Shown: positions 1 to 9,312, counted from the first letter of the stretch. The stretch: DNA of 64,000 bases from Paraburkholderia lycopersici (GCF_900096975.1 NZ_FMYQ01000032.1:1-64000); one strand, 5' to 3'. Notes: generated by a model from the letters alone, not told the origin. Numbers and translations: made by a program.

Positions 1-94
1 GCATGAAATGCAGCGCCGCGACGCGAAGCGCGGGCTGGCGTCGCTGTGCATCGGCGGCGGCATGGGCGTGGCGCTCGCGCTCGAACGCGGCTGA
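1..94 (+). CDS. phaA: Acetyl-CoA acetyltransferase, C-terminal end only
   Basis: Reading from base 2, the last 30 codons of an open frame end in TGA at 92-94. The tail carries the Gly-rich CIGGGMG stretch and a GVALALER-type end. In biosynthetic thiolases this segment includes the second catalytic Cys (CIGGG). The enzyme condenses two acetyl-CoA to acetoacetyl-CoA, the first step of polyhydroxybutyrate synthesis. The following phaB and phaR genes fit the classical phaCABR cluster, so phaA is preferred over other thiolases. The 5' part is outside the window. Confidence 0.85.
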   Translation, partial: HEMQRRDAKRGLASLCIGGGMGVALALERG

Positions 95-100
95 TCTGAC

Positions 101-132
101 GCCGTGGCGGGCCGCAAGCGGCCCGCCACGGC
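101..132. terminator. Perfect GC-rich hairpin between phaA and phaB
   Basis: A perfect 15-bp stem (starting GCCGTGGCGG) closes on a 2-nt AA gap, 6 bp after the phaA stop. No T-run follows. It could be a terminator-like or mRNA-stabilising element that separates phaA from phaB expression within the cluster. Function is inferred. Confidence 0.5.
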
Positions 133-249
133 TTACCCGACGAGCGCGAGCGATTAGCGAGCGCGAGCGGCGCAGGCGGAGACAGCAGGAAGGAGCGAGG
201 CCGGGGCCGTTTATCGGCGCATCCGGAAAACGATAATGGAGTGTGGTTT

Positions 250-990
250 ATGTCAGAGCGTATTGCGTATGTAACTGGCGGGATGGGCGGCATCGGAACG
301 GGCATCTGCCAGCGCCTCGCGAAGCAGGGTTTCAAGGTCGTCGCCGGCTGCGGTCCGAATTCGCCGCGCCGCACGAAGTGGCTGGAAGACCAGAAGGCGC
401 TCGGCTTCGATTTCGTTGCTTCGGAAGGCAACGTCGGCGACTGGGATTCGACCCGTCAGGCGTTCGACAAGGTGAAGGCCGAAGTCGGCGAGATCGACGT
501 GCTCGTGAACAACGCCGGCATCACGCGCGACGTGGTGTTCCGCAAGATGACGCGCGAAGACTGGACGGCCGTCATCGACACCAATCTCACGAGCCTCTTC
601 AATGTGACGAAGCAGGTGATCGACGGCATGGTCGAGCGCGGCTGGGGCCGCATCATCAACATTTCGTCGGTGAACGGCCAGAAAGGCCAGTTCGGGCAGA
701 CCAATTATTCCACGGCCAAGGCGGGCATTCACGGCTTCACGATGGCGCTGGCCCAGGAAGTAGCGACCAAGGGCGTGACGGTCAATACCGTTTCGCCGGG
801 TTATATCGGCACGGACATGGTGAAGTCGATCCGTCCCGACGTGCTTGAAAAGATCGTCGCGACGATCCCCGTGCGCCGTCTGGGCGCGCCCGAGGAAATC
901 GCGTCGATCGTGGCGTGGCTCGCCTCCGACGAGTCGGGCTTTGCAACCGGTGCTGACTTCTCGCTGAATGGCGGGTTGCACATGGGCTGA
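250..990 (+). CDS. phaB: Acetoacetyl-CoA reductase (PhaB)
   Basis: An NADPH-dependent short-chain dehydrogenase that reduces acetoacetyl-CoA to (R)-3-hydroxybutyryl-CoA, the monomer for polyhydroxybutyrate. The Rossmann glycine motif TGGMGGIG lies near the N-terminus, NNAG in the middle, and the catalytic Ser/Tyr-x3-Lys is visible as SSVNGQKG...YSTAK. ATG at 250 gives 246 residues, the usual PhaB length. GGAG at 238-241 is correctly spaced, so an in-frame GTG at 241 is less likely. The gene sits between phaA and phaR. Confidence 0.95.
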   Translation: MSERIAYVTGGMGGIGTGICQRLAKQGFKVVAGCGPNSPRRTKWLEDQKALGFDFVASEGNVGDWDSTRQAFDKVKAEVGEIDVLVNNAGITRDVVFRKMTREDWTAVIDTNLTSLFNVTKQVIDGMVERGWGRIINISSVNGQKGQFGQTNYSTAKAGIHGFTMALAQEVATKGVTVNTVSPGYIGTDMVKSIRPDVLEKIVATIPVRRLGAPEEIASIVAWLASDESGFATGADFSLNGGLHMG

Positions 991-1139
991 TCCCGGCGCA
1001 GCGCGCCTTGCTAGGGGCGCATGATGCAGGGATCGAGGGCGGCAGCAGGCCTGTTTGCACACCGGGGCAGGCCGCTTCCGGGCTAGACCAACGCGCGACG
1101 GCAGCGGCCGCCGCGCGTTGGCGCTAACAAGGGCGACAC

Positions 1140-1745
1140 ATGACGACTACAAAGAAAACCGCCGAACGTCTCATCAAGAAATATCCGAATCGTCGGCTGT
1201 ACGACACGGAGACGAGCACGTACATCACGTTGACGGACGTGAAGCAACTCGTGCTGGATCAGGAGGAGTTCAAGGTCATCGACGCGAAGACCAACGAGGA
1301 TCTGACGCGCAGCATCCTGCTGCAGATCATCCTCGAGGAGGAAAGCGGCGGTCTGCCGATGTTCTCGTCGTCGATGCTGTCGCAGATCATCCGTTTCTAC
1401 GGCCATGCGATGCAGGGCATGATGGGCACCTACCTGGAGAAAAACATCCAGGCGTTCATCGACATCCAGAACAAGCTCGCGGACCAGTCGAAGAGCCTCT
1501 ACGAAGGCAACGCGATGAACCCCGAGGTCTGGTCGCAGTTCATGAACATGCAGGCGCCGATGATGCAGGGCATGATGACGAGCTATATCGAGCAGTCTAA
1601 GAACATGTTCGTGCAGATGCAGGAGCAGATGCAGAACCAGGCGAAGAACATGTTCAGCAGCTTTCCGTTCAAGCCCGTGACGCCGGGGGGCGCGGCGACG
1701 CCGGCGCAGGGCGCGCCCGAAGGCGGCGAGGAAGAGAAGAAGTAG
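1140..1745 (+). CDS. phaR: Polyhydroxyalkanoate synthesis repressor PhaR
   Basis: 201 residues. The N-terminal PHB/PHA accumulation regulator DNA-binding domain is obvious (LIKKYPNRRLYDTETSTYI), followed by the PHB-accumulation repeat region, a Met/Gln-rich helical section and an Ala/Pro/Gly-rich tail ending in acidic and lysine residues. In the family, PhaR binds both DNA and PHB granules and represses phasin genes until granules form. Position directly after phaB supports the call. Confidence 0.93.
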   Translation: MTTTKKTAERLIKKYPNRRLYDTETSTYITLTDVKQLVLDQEEFKVIDAKTNEDLTRSILLQIILEEESGGLPMFSSSMLSQIIRFYGHAMQGMMGTYLEKNIQAFIDIQNKLADQSKSLYEGNAMNPEVWSQFMNMQAPMMQGMMTSYIEQSKNMFVQMQEQMQNQAKNMFSSFPFKPVTPGGAATPAQGAPEGGEEEKK

Positions 1746-1846
1746 GACACGGCGCGGCCGGATGTCGTGTGGCGCGCCGCCGTTTTGCGTGGCCGCGAGC
1801 TTGCTTGCGGCGCAACGCATATCTGGTGCGATCGATGCACGCGCTT

Positions 1847-2161
1847 TCAGGCGCCTTGCACGTCGCGCAAGGCTTCGGGGTGCGCCACGGCCACGCGCAG
1901 CAGGGTTTGCGCGGCACCAGTAGGCTGGCGCCGGCCTTGCTCCCAGTCCTGCAGCGTGCGCGTGGAAACGCCGAGGAGTGCTGCGAAGGCGCTTTGCGAG
2001 AGTCCTGTCCTGGCGCGCGCGAGCGCTGCCGCGGTGGGCATGGGGTGCGCACGTCGCGCCGCATAACCGAGGCGCGCGCCGCCCGACGCCGTCCCACGTT
2101 TTTCCATTTCGCGCACCGCCCTCAGCAGGTCGATCCGAAACCGCTCCATTTCGTCGTTCAC
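1847..2161 (-). CDS. Helix-turn-helix protein, NadS/HigA-like orphan antitoxin
   Basis: The C-terminal half is a classical HTH (LSQSAFAALLGVSTRTLQDWEQGRRQPTGAA), typical of NadS/HigA-type antitoxin and transcription regulators. A GTG start at 2161 has a GGAG-type site upstream (104 aa). The ATG at 2149 (100 aa) is the alternative. In type II systems of this class the toxin normally precedes the antitoxin, but the 262 bp between this gene and divergent rimO contain no recognisable HigB/RelE-like frame. It therefore looks like a solitary regulator. Confidence 0.72.
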   Translation of the reverse strand: MNDEMERFRIDLLRAVREMEKRGTASGGARLGYAARRAHPMPTAAALARARTGLSQSAFAALLGVSTRTLQDWEQGRRQPTGAAQTLLRVAVAHPEALRDVQGA

Positions 2162-2423
2162 GTTCTCGCTCTCCGTGCAGCCGGTTGTGAGATGCCTTTG
2201 ACGATGCGCAAGGCGTATGCGGCGCAAATTATCTGGATGCGCCGTGGGCCGCGAGGAAAAGCTGAACGAAGTTTGATCCCGGTCCATGTTCCATCTGACC
2301 CCGGGACTACCGGTGGCCGGCCCGCATGCTGCGCCGCGCGATACGTCAAACGGGTAAAATGGCGGATTGGCCTGACTTCGCGCCGCGCTTCGTTCGCCTC
2401 GCGCCCCACATCCGGACGTACAC

Positions 2424-3815
2424 GTGAAAAACCCAGTTGAATCAACGACCTCCCGCAATCCTGCTCCGCGCGTCGGGATGGTATCCCTCGGCTGCCCGAA
2501 GGCGCTTGTCGACTCCGAGCAGATCATCACCCAGTTGCGCGCCGAGGGTTACGAGATCTCGGGCTCTTACGACGGCGCGGATCTCGTGGTCGTCAACACG
2601 TGCGGCTTCATCGACGAGGCGGTGCAGGAGAGTCTCGACGCCATCGGCGAAGCGCTCAATGAGAACGGCAAGGTGATCGTCACCGGCTGTCTGGGCAAGA
2701 AGGCGAGCGCGAGCGGTTCGAACCTGATCGAGGAAGTGCATCCGAAAGTGCTCGCCGTGACCGGTCCGCACGCGGTGGGCGAGGTCATGCAGGCCGTGCA
2801 CAGCCATCTGCCCAAACCTCACGACCCATTCGTCGATCTCGTGCCCCCGGCGGGCATCAAGCTCACGCCGCGCCACTACGCGTACCTGAAAATTTCCGAA
2901 GGCTGCAATCACCGCTGCACGTTTTGCATCATCCCGTCGATGCGCGGCGACCTCGTGTCGCGCCCGGTCGCCGAAGTCATGCTCGAAGCGGAAAACCTTT
3001 TCAAGTCCGGCGTGAAGGAACTGCTCGTGATCTCGCAGGACACGAGCGCCTACGGTGTGGACGTCAAGTACCGCACCGGCTTCTGGAACGGCAAGCCGAT
3101 CAAGACGCGCATGACCGACCTCGTCGCCGCGCTCGGCGAACTGGCCGCGCAGTACGGCGCCTGGGTGCGCCTGCATTACGTCTATCCATATCCGGGCGTC
3201 GACGAAGTCATCCCGATGATGGCCGAAGGGCCGTTCAAGGGCCACGTGCTGCCGTACCTCGACGTGCCGTTCCAGCACGCGCATCCCGAGGTGCTCAAGC
3301 GCATGAAGCGTCCCGCGAACGCGGAGAAGGTCATGGAGCGCGTGAAGGCGTGGCGCGAGATCTGCCCCGATCTCACGATCCGCAGCACCTTCATTGCCGG
3401 CTTCCCGGGCGAGACCGAGGAGCAGTTCGAAACGCTGCTCGACTTCATCCGCGAAGCCGAGCTCGATCGCGTGGGCTGCTTCGCCTATTCGCCGGTCGAA
3501 GGCGCAACGGCGAACGAGCTCGACGGCGCGCTGCCCGACGCGGTGCGCGAGGCGCGCCGCGCGCGCTTCATGGAAGTGGCGGAACAGGTGTCGGCCAAAC
3601 GCATTCAGCGTAAGGTCGGCAAGACGCTCAAGGTGCTGATCGACGAAGTCAACGCGGACGGCGGCATCGGCCGCACCGCGGCGGATGCGCCCGAAATCGA
3701 CGGCGTGGTCTACGTCGCGCCCGCGACGAAGGCGTCGAAGCGCTACAAGGTCGGCGATTTCGTCTCGGTGAAGATCACCGGCGCGGACGGGCACGACCTC
3801 TGGGGCGAGGTCTGA
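2424..3815 (+). CDS. rimO: Ribosomal protein S12 methylthiotransferase RimO
   Basis: 463 residues. A radical-SAM methylthiotransferase that modifies the conserved Asp of ribosomal protein S12. The N-terminal MTTase domain begins VGMVSLGCPKALVDSE and includes VNTCGF and VTGCLGKK cysteines. The radical-SAM cluster ligands are Cys161, Cys165 and Cys168 in CNHRCTFC. A TRAM-like C-terminal domain follows. The next gene starts 5 bp after the stop, suggesting co-transcription. Confidence 0.96.
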   Translation: MKNPVESTTSRNPAPRVGMVSLGCPKALVDSEQIITQLRAEGYEISGSYDGADLVVVNTCGFIDEAVQESLDAIGEALNENGKVIVTGCLGKKASASGSNLIEEVHPKVLAVTGPHAVGEVMQAVHSHLPKPHDPFVDLVPPAGIKLTPRHYAYLKISEGCNHRCTFCIIPSMRGDLVSRPVAEVMLEAENLFKSGVKELLVISQDTSAYGVDVKYRTGFWNGKPIKTRMTDLVAALGELAAQYGAWVRLHYVYPYPGVDEVIPMMAEGPFKGHVLPYLDVPFQHAHPEVLKRMKRPANAEKVMERVKAWREICPDLTIRSTFIAGFPGETEEQFETLLDFIREAELDRVGCFAYSPVEGATANELDGALPDAVREARRARFMEVAEQVSAKRIQRKVGKTLKVLIDEVNADGGIGRTAADAPEIDGVVYVAPATKASKRYKVGDFVSVKITGADGHDLWGEV

Positions 3816-3820
3816 CCGGC

Positions 3821-4759
3821 ATGACGAGCGCCGCTGCGCAAGTCCTCGCCTATGGCGAGGCGATGGTCGAGTTCAATCAGGCATCGAAAGCGCGCCCGGA
3901 GTATCTGCAAGGCTTCGGCGGCGACACGTCGAACTTCGCCATCGCGGCGGCGCGCCAGGGCGCGCGCGCCGGCTTTGTCTCGGCGGTCGGCGACGATCAT
4001 TTCGGACGCCTGTTGATCGATCTGTGGACGCGCGAAGGTGTCGATGCGTCGACGGTGCGCGTGGACGCCGCGGCGCCCACGGGCGTCTACTTCGTTTCGC
4101 ACGGCCCGGGCGGTCATGCCTTCGATTACCTGCGCAAGGGCTCGGCCGCGAGCCGCTATGCGCCGGGCGAACTGCCGCTCGACAGGATTGCGGCCGCGCG
4201 CGTGCTGCATCTGTCGGGCATCAGCGTGGCGATCAGCGACAGTGCCTGCGACGCGGCACTCGCCGCCGTCGAGCATGCGCGCGCGAATGGCGTGCGCGTG
4301 AGCTTCGACACCAATCTGCGCCTGAAGCTCTGGCCGCTCGCCCGCGCGCGCGCCGTGATGAACGAGGTGCTGCGCCTCACGGACATATGCCTGCCGAGCT
4401 GGGACGACGTGGCCGTGCTCACGGGTCTCGACGACCGCGACGCGATCGTCGATTGCCTGCTTGCGCGCGGGGCTCGCGTGGTCGCGCTCAAGCTCGGCAA
4501 GGACGGTGCATACGTCGCCACGCCCGAAGCGCGGCGCGTCGTGCCGGGCCACGCGGTCGCGGCCGTGGACGCCACGGGCGCGGGCGACTGCTTTGGCGGC
4601 GCATTCGTCGCGAGGCTCGCGGCGGACGACGACCCTTTCACGGCCGCGCGCTATGCGAACGCGGCCGCCGCGTTGTCCACGCTGGGCTATGGCGCCGTCG
4701 CGCCGATCCCGTATCGCGAGGACGTCGAGCGCATGCTGGCCGGTCGGTCGGCCGGCTGA
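3821..4759 (+). CDS. PfkB-family sugar kinase (2-keto-3-deoxygluconate kinase-like)
   Basis: 312 residues. It has the PfkB fold: N-terminal substrate-binding GFGGDTSNFAIAAAR and the C-terminal PfkB signature DATGAGDCFGGAF with the catalytic Asp. The N-terminal motif (GE then GGD..N.A) resembles 2-dehydro-3-deoxygluconokinases, but family members phosphorylate various sugars, so the substrate is not certain. It starts 5 bp after rimO. No sugar acid catabolic genes lie nearby to refine the call. Confidence 0.82.
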   Translation: MTSAAAQVLAYGEAMVEFNQASKARPEYLQGFGGDTSNFAIAAARQGARAGFVSAVGDDHFGRLLIDLWTREGVDASTVRVDAAAPTGVYFVSHGPGGHAFDYLRKGSAASRYAPGELPLDRIAAARVLHLSGISVAISDSACDAALAAVEHARANGVRVSFDTNLRLKLWPLARARAVMNEVLRLTDICLPSWDDVAVLTGLDDRDAIVDCLLARGARVVALKLGKDGAYVATPEARRVVPGHAVAAVDATGAGDCFGGAFVARLAADDDPFTAARYANAAAALSTLGYGAVAPIPYREDVERMLAGRSAG

Positions 4760-4832
4760 GCGTTCTCGAGGCTACGAAGCGACGCGTGCCGATAACGAGA
4801 TTCATCCAGTCAGGAAGACGAGGAGCAAGACG

Positions 4833-6017
4833 ATGGAACGCGAAGTAGTGGTGGCAAGCGGTGTGCGTACGGCAATCGGCGACTTCGGCGGTAGCCTGAA
4901 GGACTTTTCGCCGACCGATCTTGGCGCGCGCGTGGTGCGCGAAGTGCTCTCGCGAGCGAACGTCGATGGCGACGCGGTGGGTCACGTGGTGTTCGGCAAC
5001 GTCGTGCATACGGAGCCGAAAGACATGTACCTGGCCCGCGTGGTGGCGATCAACGGCGGCGTTGCGCAGCACGCGCCCGCGCTGACGGTGAACCGCCTGT
5101 GCGGCTCGGGCCTGCAGGCGATCGTTTCGGCCGCGCAGACGATCCTGCTCGGCGACGCCGAGATCGCGATCGGCGGCGGCGCGGAGAACATGAGCCGCGC
5201 GCCGTACGCAATGCCGGCCGCGCGTTTCGGCCAGCGCATGGGCGACGCGCAGCTCGTCGACATGATGACCGGTGCGCTGCACGACCCGTTCCAGACGGTC
5301 CACATGGGCGTGACGGCGGAGAACGTCGCGAAGAAGTTCGGCATTACGCGCGAGGCGCAGGATGCGCTCGCGCTCGAATCGCACCGGCGCGCCGAGCGTG
5401 CGCTCGCGGAAGGCCGCTTCAAGGATCAGATCCTGCCCATCGCGGTCAAATCGAAGAAAGGCGAGGTGGTGTTCGACGCCGACGAGCACGTGCGTCAGGG
5501 CGCCACGCTCGACGAATTCGTCAAGCTCAAGCCCGTGTTCGCGAAAGAGAACGGCACGGTGACGGCGGGCAACGCGTCGGGCATCAACGACGCAGCGGCG
5601 GCCGTGCTGCTGATGAGCGCCGAGGCCGCCCGCGCGCGCGGCGTGAAGCCGCTCGCGCGCCTCGTCGCCTACGCGCACGCGGGCGTCGATCCGGCGTACA
5701 TGGGCATCGGTCCGGTGCCGGCCACGCAGAAGGTGCTGGCGCGCGCCGGCCTCAAGGTCGGCGACCTCGACGTGATCGAAGCCAACGAGGCCTTCGCGGC
5801 GCAGGCCTGCGCGGTTTCGCAGGAACTCGGGCTCGACCCGGCCAGGGTCAATCCGAACGGCTCGGGTATCTCGCTCGGTCACCCGATCGGCGCGACTGGC
5901 GCACTCATCACCGTGAAGGCGCTTTATGAACTGCAGCGCATCGGCGGGCGCTATGCGCTCGTGACGATGTGCATCGGCGGCGGGCAGGGCATTGCGGCCG
6001 TCTTCGAGCGTATTTGA
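4833..6017 (+). CDS. bktB: Beta-ketothiolase BktB
   Basis: 394 residues, the same length as Cupriavidus necator BktB and highly similar to it as remembered (EVVVASGVRTAIG start, NRLCGSGLQAI, CIGGGQGIAA end). The catalytic Cys in LCGSG, the His in GHPIGATG and the C-terminal Cys in CIGGG are all present. BktB accepts longer acyl-CoA and makes beta-ketovaleryl-CoA for PHBV copolymer as well as acetoacetyl-CoA. AGGAGCA at 4820-4826 is the ribosome site for ATG 4833. It lies near phaAB, so it probably feeds the same pool. Confidence 0.9.
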   Translation: MEREVVVASGVRTAIGDFGGSLKDFSPTDLGARVVREVLSRANVDGDAVGHVVFGNVVHTEPKDMYLARVVAINGGVAQHAPALTVNRLCGSGLQAIVSAAQTILLGDAEIAIGGGAENMSRAPYAMPAARFGQRMGDAQLVDMMTGALHDPFQTVHMGVTAENVAKKFGITREAQDALALESHRRAERALAEGRFKDQILPIAVKSKKGEVVFDADEHVRQGATLDEFVKLKPVFAKENGTVTAGNASGINDAAAAVLLMSAEAARARGVKPLARLVAYAHAGVDPAYMGIGPVPATQKVLARAGLKVGDLDVIEANEAFAAQACAVSQELGLDPARVNPNGSGISLGHPIGATGALITVKALYELQRIGGRYALVTMCIGGGQGIAAVFERI

Positions 6018-6061
6018 CGCCGTTGCGCTCCGTCCGCCGTGCAAGTGAGGGAAAAACTCAG

Positions 6062-6664
6062 ATGGAAGCTGTGACGCAAGCCCTGCGGCCGCCGCGCGCG
6101 GCCGCCCGACGGGGCAGCGCCGTGAAGGCGCGTGGCTGGATCGCGGCCGTTGCGGCCGCGGTCGTGGTGTGGGCGCCCGTTGCGGCGCACGCGCAGGACG
6201 CGGGCGCGTCGCCGCCGGTCTCGTCCACGCTCAAGCCCAATCCCGAGTTCGCGAAGCTGCCGCAATACGTCGGCACGCTCGGCAAGCGTCGGATCGTCAT
6301 GCGCCTCGGCGCCAAAACCGGCGACGACGACCCGTCCGGCGTGCACGGCGAGTACCAGTTCACCGACACCGGCGAAGTGATCCTGATCGCAGGCGATCGC
6401 GCGGACGCCACGCTCGAAGCCGAAGACTCGAACGACGGTACGCATATCACCGGCAACTGGGTGGGCACGTTCGCCGAGGACGGCTCGCTCTCGGGCGAGC
6501 GCATGGAGCCCGACGATTCGAATCCGGTGCCGTTCGATCTGAAGCCGCTGGATCGAGGGGCGGCTGCGCCGGCCGTGTCGACCGGCGCGGCCCCCGCGTC
6601 GGCATCGGCGCCGAAAGGCGGCCAGGCGGTGAACGGCGTGAGCAATCTCGTCATCGGGCAATAA
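6062..6664 (+). CDS. Hypothetical exported protein
   Basis: 200 residues. Unusually Arg/Ala-rich start, then a hydrophobic helix (WIAAVAAAVVVWAPVAA) and an AHAQ-type signal peptidase site, so it is likely periplasmic. The mature part has no motif I recognise; it contains GEYQFTDTGEVILIAGD and a repeated acidic pattern, and ends in an Ala/Gly/Ser-rich tail. GAGGG precedes ATG 6062. It stands 44 bp after bktB on the same strand. No function is proposed. Confidence 0.7.
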   Translation: MEAVTQALRPPRAAARRGSAVKARGWIAAVAAAVVVWAPVAAHAQDAGASPPVSSTLKPNPEFAKLPQYVGTLGKRRIVMRLGAKTGDDDPSGVHGEYQFTDTGEVILIAGDRADATLEAEDSNDGTHITGNWVGTFAEDGSLSGERMEPDDSNPVPFDLKPLDRGAAAPAVSTGAAPASASAPKGGQAVNGVSNLVIGQ

Positions 6665-6780
6665 GCGCCGCCGCGGGTGTTAATCTTCGTATTCGGCGTT
6701 GCGCGCGCAAGCGGGCCACGAGAGCAGCGGGCCAGCCGTGCGGCGCAATGTCATCGCGCCTCAACCGAATTCGCTCCGAC

Positions 6781-7968
6781 ATGAACAAATCCGACTCCAG
6801 CCGCGCGTTGCAGACGCGCATCATTCATCCGCAAGACGATCTCACGCCCGGCTTCGAGTCGTTTGCCGCGCCCGTCACGCGGGCTTCGACCGTGGTGTTT
6901 CCCGACCTCGCATCGGTTCGCGCGCTCGACTGGCGCAACGACGCGCAATGGCGCTACGGCCTGCATGCCACGCCCACTTCGGCAATGCTCCAGAAGCGGA
7001 TTGCCGAAATCGAGGGCGGCGAGCACGCGCTGTTGCAGCCTTCGGGACTCTCGGCCATCTCGAACGTCTACTTCGGACTGCTGAAGTCGGGCGACGACGT
7101 GCTGATTCCCGACAACGTCTATTCGCCGAACCGCGATCATGGCGACTGGCTCGCGCGCGATTTCGGCCTCACGGTGCGCTATTACGATCCGATGATCGGC
7201 GCGGGCATCGCCGACCTGATCCGGCCGGACACGAAGCTGATCTGGCTCGAAGCGCCCGGCTCGGTGACGATGGAAGTGCCCGACGTGCGCGCGATCACGG
7301 CGGCGGCGCGTGCGCGCGACGTCCTCACGGCGATCGACAATACGTGGTCCGCCGGTCTCGCGTTCAAGCCGTTCGAGCATGGCATCGACATTTCGGTGCA
7401 GGCACTCACGAAGTACCAGTCGGGCGGCAGCGACGTGCTGATGGGCGCGACCATCACCGCCGACCGCGACCTCTATCTCAAGCTCAAAGCCGCGCGCATG
7501 CGGCTTGGCATCGGCGTGTCGGCCGACGACTGTTCGCTCGTGCTGCGTGCGCTGCCAAGCATGAAGGCGCGCTTCGAGGCGCACGATCGCACGGCGCTCG
7601 CCGTGGCCGGCTGGCTCAAGGCGCGCCCCGAAATCGCCGCGATGCTGCACCCCGCATTCGAAGACTGCCCGGGCCACGCTTTCTACAAGCGCGACTTCAC
7701 GGGCGCGGGCGGCCTCTTTTCCGTGGTGTTCGACGAGCGCTACAGCGCGGCGCAGATCGATACGTTCTGCGAGTCGCTCGAACTCTTCTCGCTGGGCTGG
7801 AGCTGGGGCGGGGCGCATAGCCTCGCGATGCCGTACGACGTCGCCTCGATGCGCACGGCCGCGAGCTGGCCGCACCGCGGCACGCTGGTGCGCTTCTACA
7901 TCGGCCTCGAAGACGAAGCCGATCTGCGTGCGGATATCGAGCGCGCGCTCGCGAAGCTCGCCGCGTAG
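6781..7968 (+). CDS. metC: Cystathionine beta-lyase (Cys/Met metabolism PLP enzyme)
   Basis: 395 residues of the Cys/Met metabolism PLP-dependent family. The N-terminal AP-type segment (PVTRASTVVF), the PLP phosphate region (LLQPSGLSAIS), the cofactor Asp in AIDNTWSAG and the Schiff-base Lys in TKYQSGGSDVLMG are visible. The WSWGGAHSLA pattern near the C-terminus is typical of MetC rather than MetB/MetZ. It cleaves cystathionine to homocysteine, pyruvate and ammonia. Convergent with serB. Confidence 0.87.
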   Translation: MNKSDSSRALQTRIIHPQDDLTPGFESFAAPVTRASTVVFPDLASVRALDWRNDAQWRYGLHATPTSAMLQKRIAEIEGGEHALLQPSGLSAISNVYFGLLKSGDDVLIPDNVYSPNRDHGDWLARDFGLTVRYYDPMIGAGIADLIRPDTKLIWLEAPGSVTMEVPDVRAITAAARARDVLTAIDNTWSAGLAFKPFEHGIDISVQALTKYQSGGSDVLMGATITADRDLYLKLKAARMRLGIGVSADDCSLVLRALPSMKARFEAHDRTALAVAGWLKARPEIAAMLHPAFEDCPGHAFYKRDFTGAGGLFSVVFDERYSAAQIDTFCESLELFSLGWSWGGAHSLAMPYDVASMRTAASWPHRGTLVRFYIGLEDEADLRADIERALAKLAA

Positions 7969-7998
7969 GCCGGTGCGCTGACGCGCGCCGCATATGAA

Positions 7999-8034
7999 AC
8001 GGCCGCCCGCGTCCAGGTGGACACGGGCGGCCGT
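7999..8034. terminator. Bidirectional terminator-like hairpin between metC and serB
   Basis: An 11-bp perfect stem (ACGGCCGCCCG with its complement) and a 14-nt loop lie 30 bp after the metC stop, between two convergent genes. There is no clear U-tract on either side, so efficiency is uncertain. Confidence 0.55.
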
Positions 8035-8050
8035 CGGCGTTTCCGGCCGC

Positions 8051-8122
8051 CGCGAAACAGGTCGCGAAACAGGTCGCGAAACCAATCGCGAGACAGGCCG
8101 CGAAACCGGCCGCAAAGCAGAA
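8051..8122. repeat. Six degenerate 12-bp tandem repeats after serB
   Basis: Units of the form CGCGAAACAGGT repeat six times without gaps. The first two are identical, the next four differ by 2-5 bases. The array ends exactly at the serB stop codon (8123-8125), in the convergent metC-serB gap. It probably arose by slippage and is likely variable between strains. Confidence 0.8.
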
Positions 8123-8962
8123 TCAGAAAAGACGCAGCAGTCCGTCGAGCCCCACGAAGTTGAACGCGACGCTCGCCGCCTCACGCACCACCGGCTTCGC
8201 GCGAAATGCGACGGAGAGGCCCGCCGCGCCCATCATCTTGAGGTCGTTCGAGCCGTCTCCCATCGCGATCGCACGGTTCGGCTCGATGCCGATTCGCGCG
8301 CAGGTTTCGGTCAGCATGCGCGCCTTCACGTCGGCGTTGACGATCTCGCCGGTCACGCGGCCCGTGAGCTTTCCCTCGACGATCTCGAGCGTGTTCGCGC
8401 GCGTGTAGTCGAGCCCGAGCCGTGCCTTCAGGCGCTCGGTGAAAAACGTGAAGCCGCCCGAGACGAGCAGCGTCTTGAGGCCGGCGGCTTTCGCGCCCGC
8501 GAGCATCTGCTCCGCGCCCGGCGAGAGTTGCAGGCGCTCCTCGTAGACGCGCTCCAGCGCGCCCGCGTCGAGCCCCTTGAGCAACGCCACGCGTCGCGTG
8601 AGGCTTTCGTTGAAGTCCTTGATCTCGCCGCGCATCGCGGCTTCGGTAATCGCCGCGACTTCGGCCTTCAGGCCGCAGAAGTCCGCGATTTCGTCGATGC
8701 ATTCGATCGTGATCAGCGTCGAGTCCATGTCCATCGCCACGAGGCCGAAATCGGCCAGCGTCCGGCCCGCTTCGACGAACGCGTAGTCGAGCTGGTGCGT
8801 GCCGCAATAGACCTCGAGGTCGGCGCGCTGAGCGGGCTCGGCGTTCTCGATGCGGACCGCATGGGCGTCGACCGGCGTAAGGCGGCTGCCGCGGGCGAGG
8901 CCGAGGAGCGGCTTGTGATGGACGGTGTCGAGCGGAGCAGGACTCTGGATGACGAGATTCAT
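8123..8962 (-). CDS. serB: Phosphoserine phosphatase SerB
   Basis: 279 residues. HAD-superfamily enzyme for the last step of serine biosynthesis. Motif I is DMDSTLITIECIDEIADF, motif II is in LVSGGF, and motif III/IV is GDGSNDLKMM. An N-terminal ~75-residue region before the catalytic domain resembles the ACT-like extension of proteobacterial SerB. ATG at 8962 (MNLVIQSP) is chosen because longer in-frame extensions upstream are low-complexity and atypical. Confidence 0.94.
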   Translation of the reverse strand: MNLVIQSPAPLDTVHHKPLLGLARGSRLTPVDAHAVRIENAEPAQRADLEVYCGTHQLDYAFVEAGRTLADFGLVAMDMDSTLITIECIDEIADFCGLKAEVAAITEAAMRGEIKDFNESLTRRVALLKGLDAGALERVYEERLQLSPGAEQMLAGAKAAGLKTLLVSGGFTFFTERLKARLGLDYTRANTLEIVEGKLTGRVTGEIVNADVKARMLTETCARIGIEPNRAIAMGDGSNDLKMMGAAGLSVAFRAKPVVREAASVAFNFVGLDGLLRLF

Positions 8963-9312
8963 GGCAGGGCGGACAAGGCCGGCGCACGGCGCCGGCACGG
9001 CGATCGGATGAACGGAGGCGCATGACGCGCGTGCGAAGCCTCTGCGGCGCGCGGCAAAGCCCGTTATTGTAACTTCTTGCCGCTGGCTTCGGGCCATATG
9101 GTCCGGCCGCCACGCCCCGCACACGGCAGATGCTTCCCCATTTTTTGGATCGCCGCCGTACACCTTACGGCGACGAAAGCGCCCGTTCGATGCACAATGA
9201 AAGCTTGTGCGGCGGTCTGACGGGGACGGCCGCCGCGTGCCGTCAGCCGAACGTGTCGCGACTCGCGTCGCGCGACGCGTCATGTGCGCCATCGTGCGCC
9301 GGGGGAACCGGT

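Noticed and set aside
2158..2445. Frame upstream of the orphan antitoxin as a possible toxin
   Set aside because: It shows no HigB/RelE motifs, is Arg/Ala-rich shadow-like sequence, and overlaps the rimO start.
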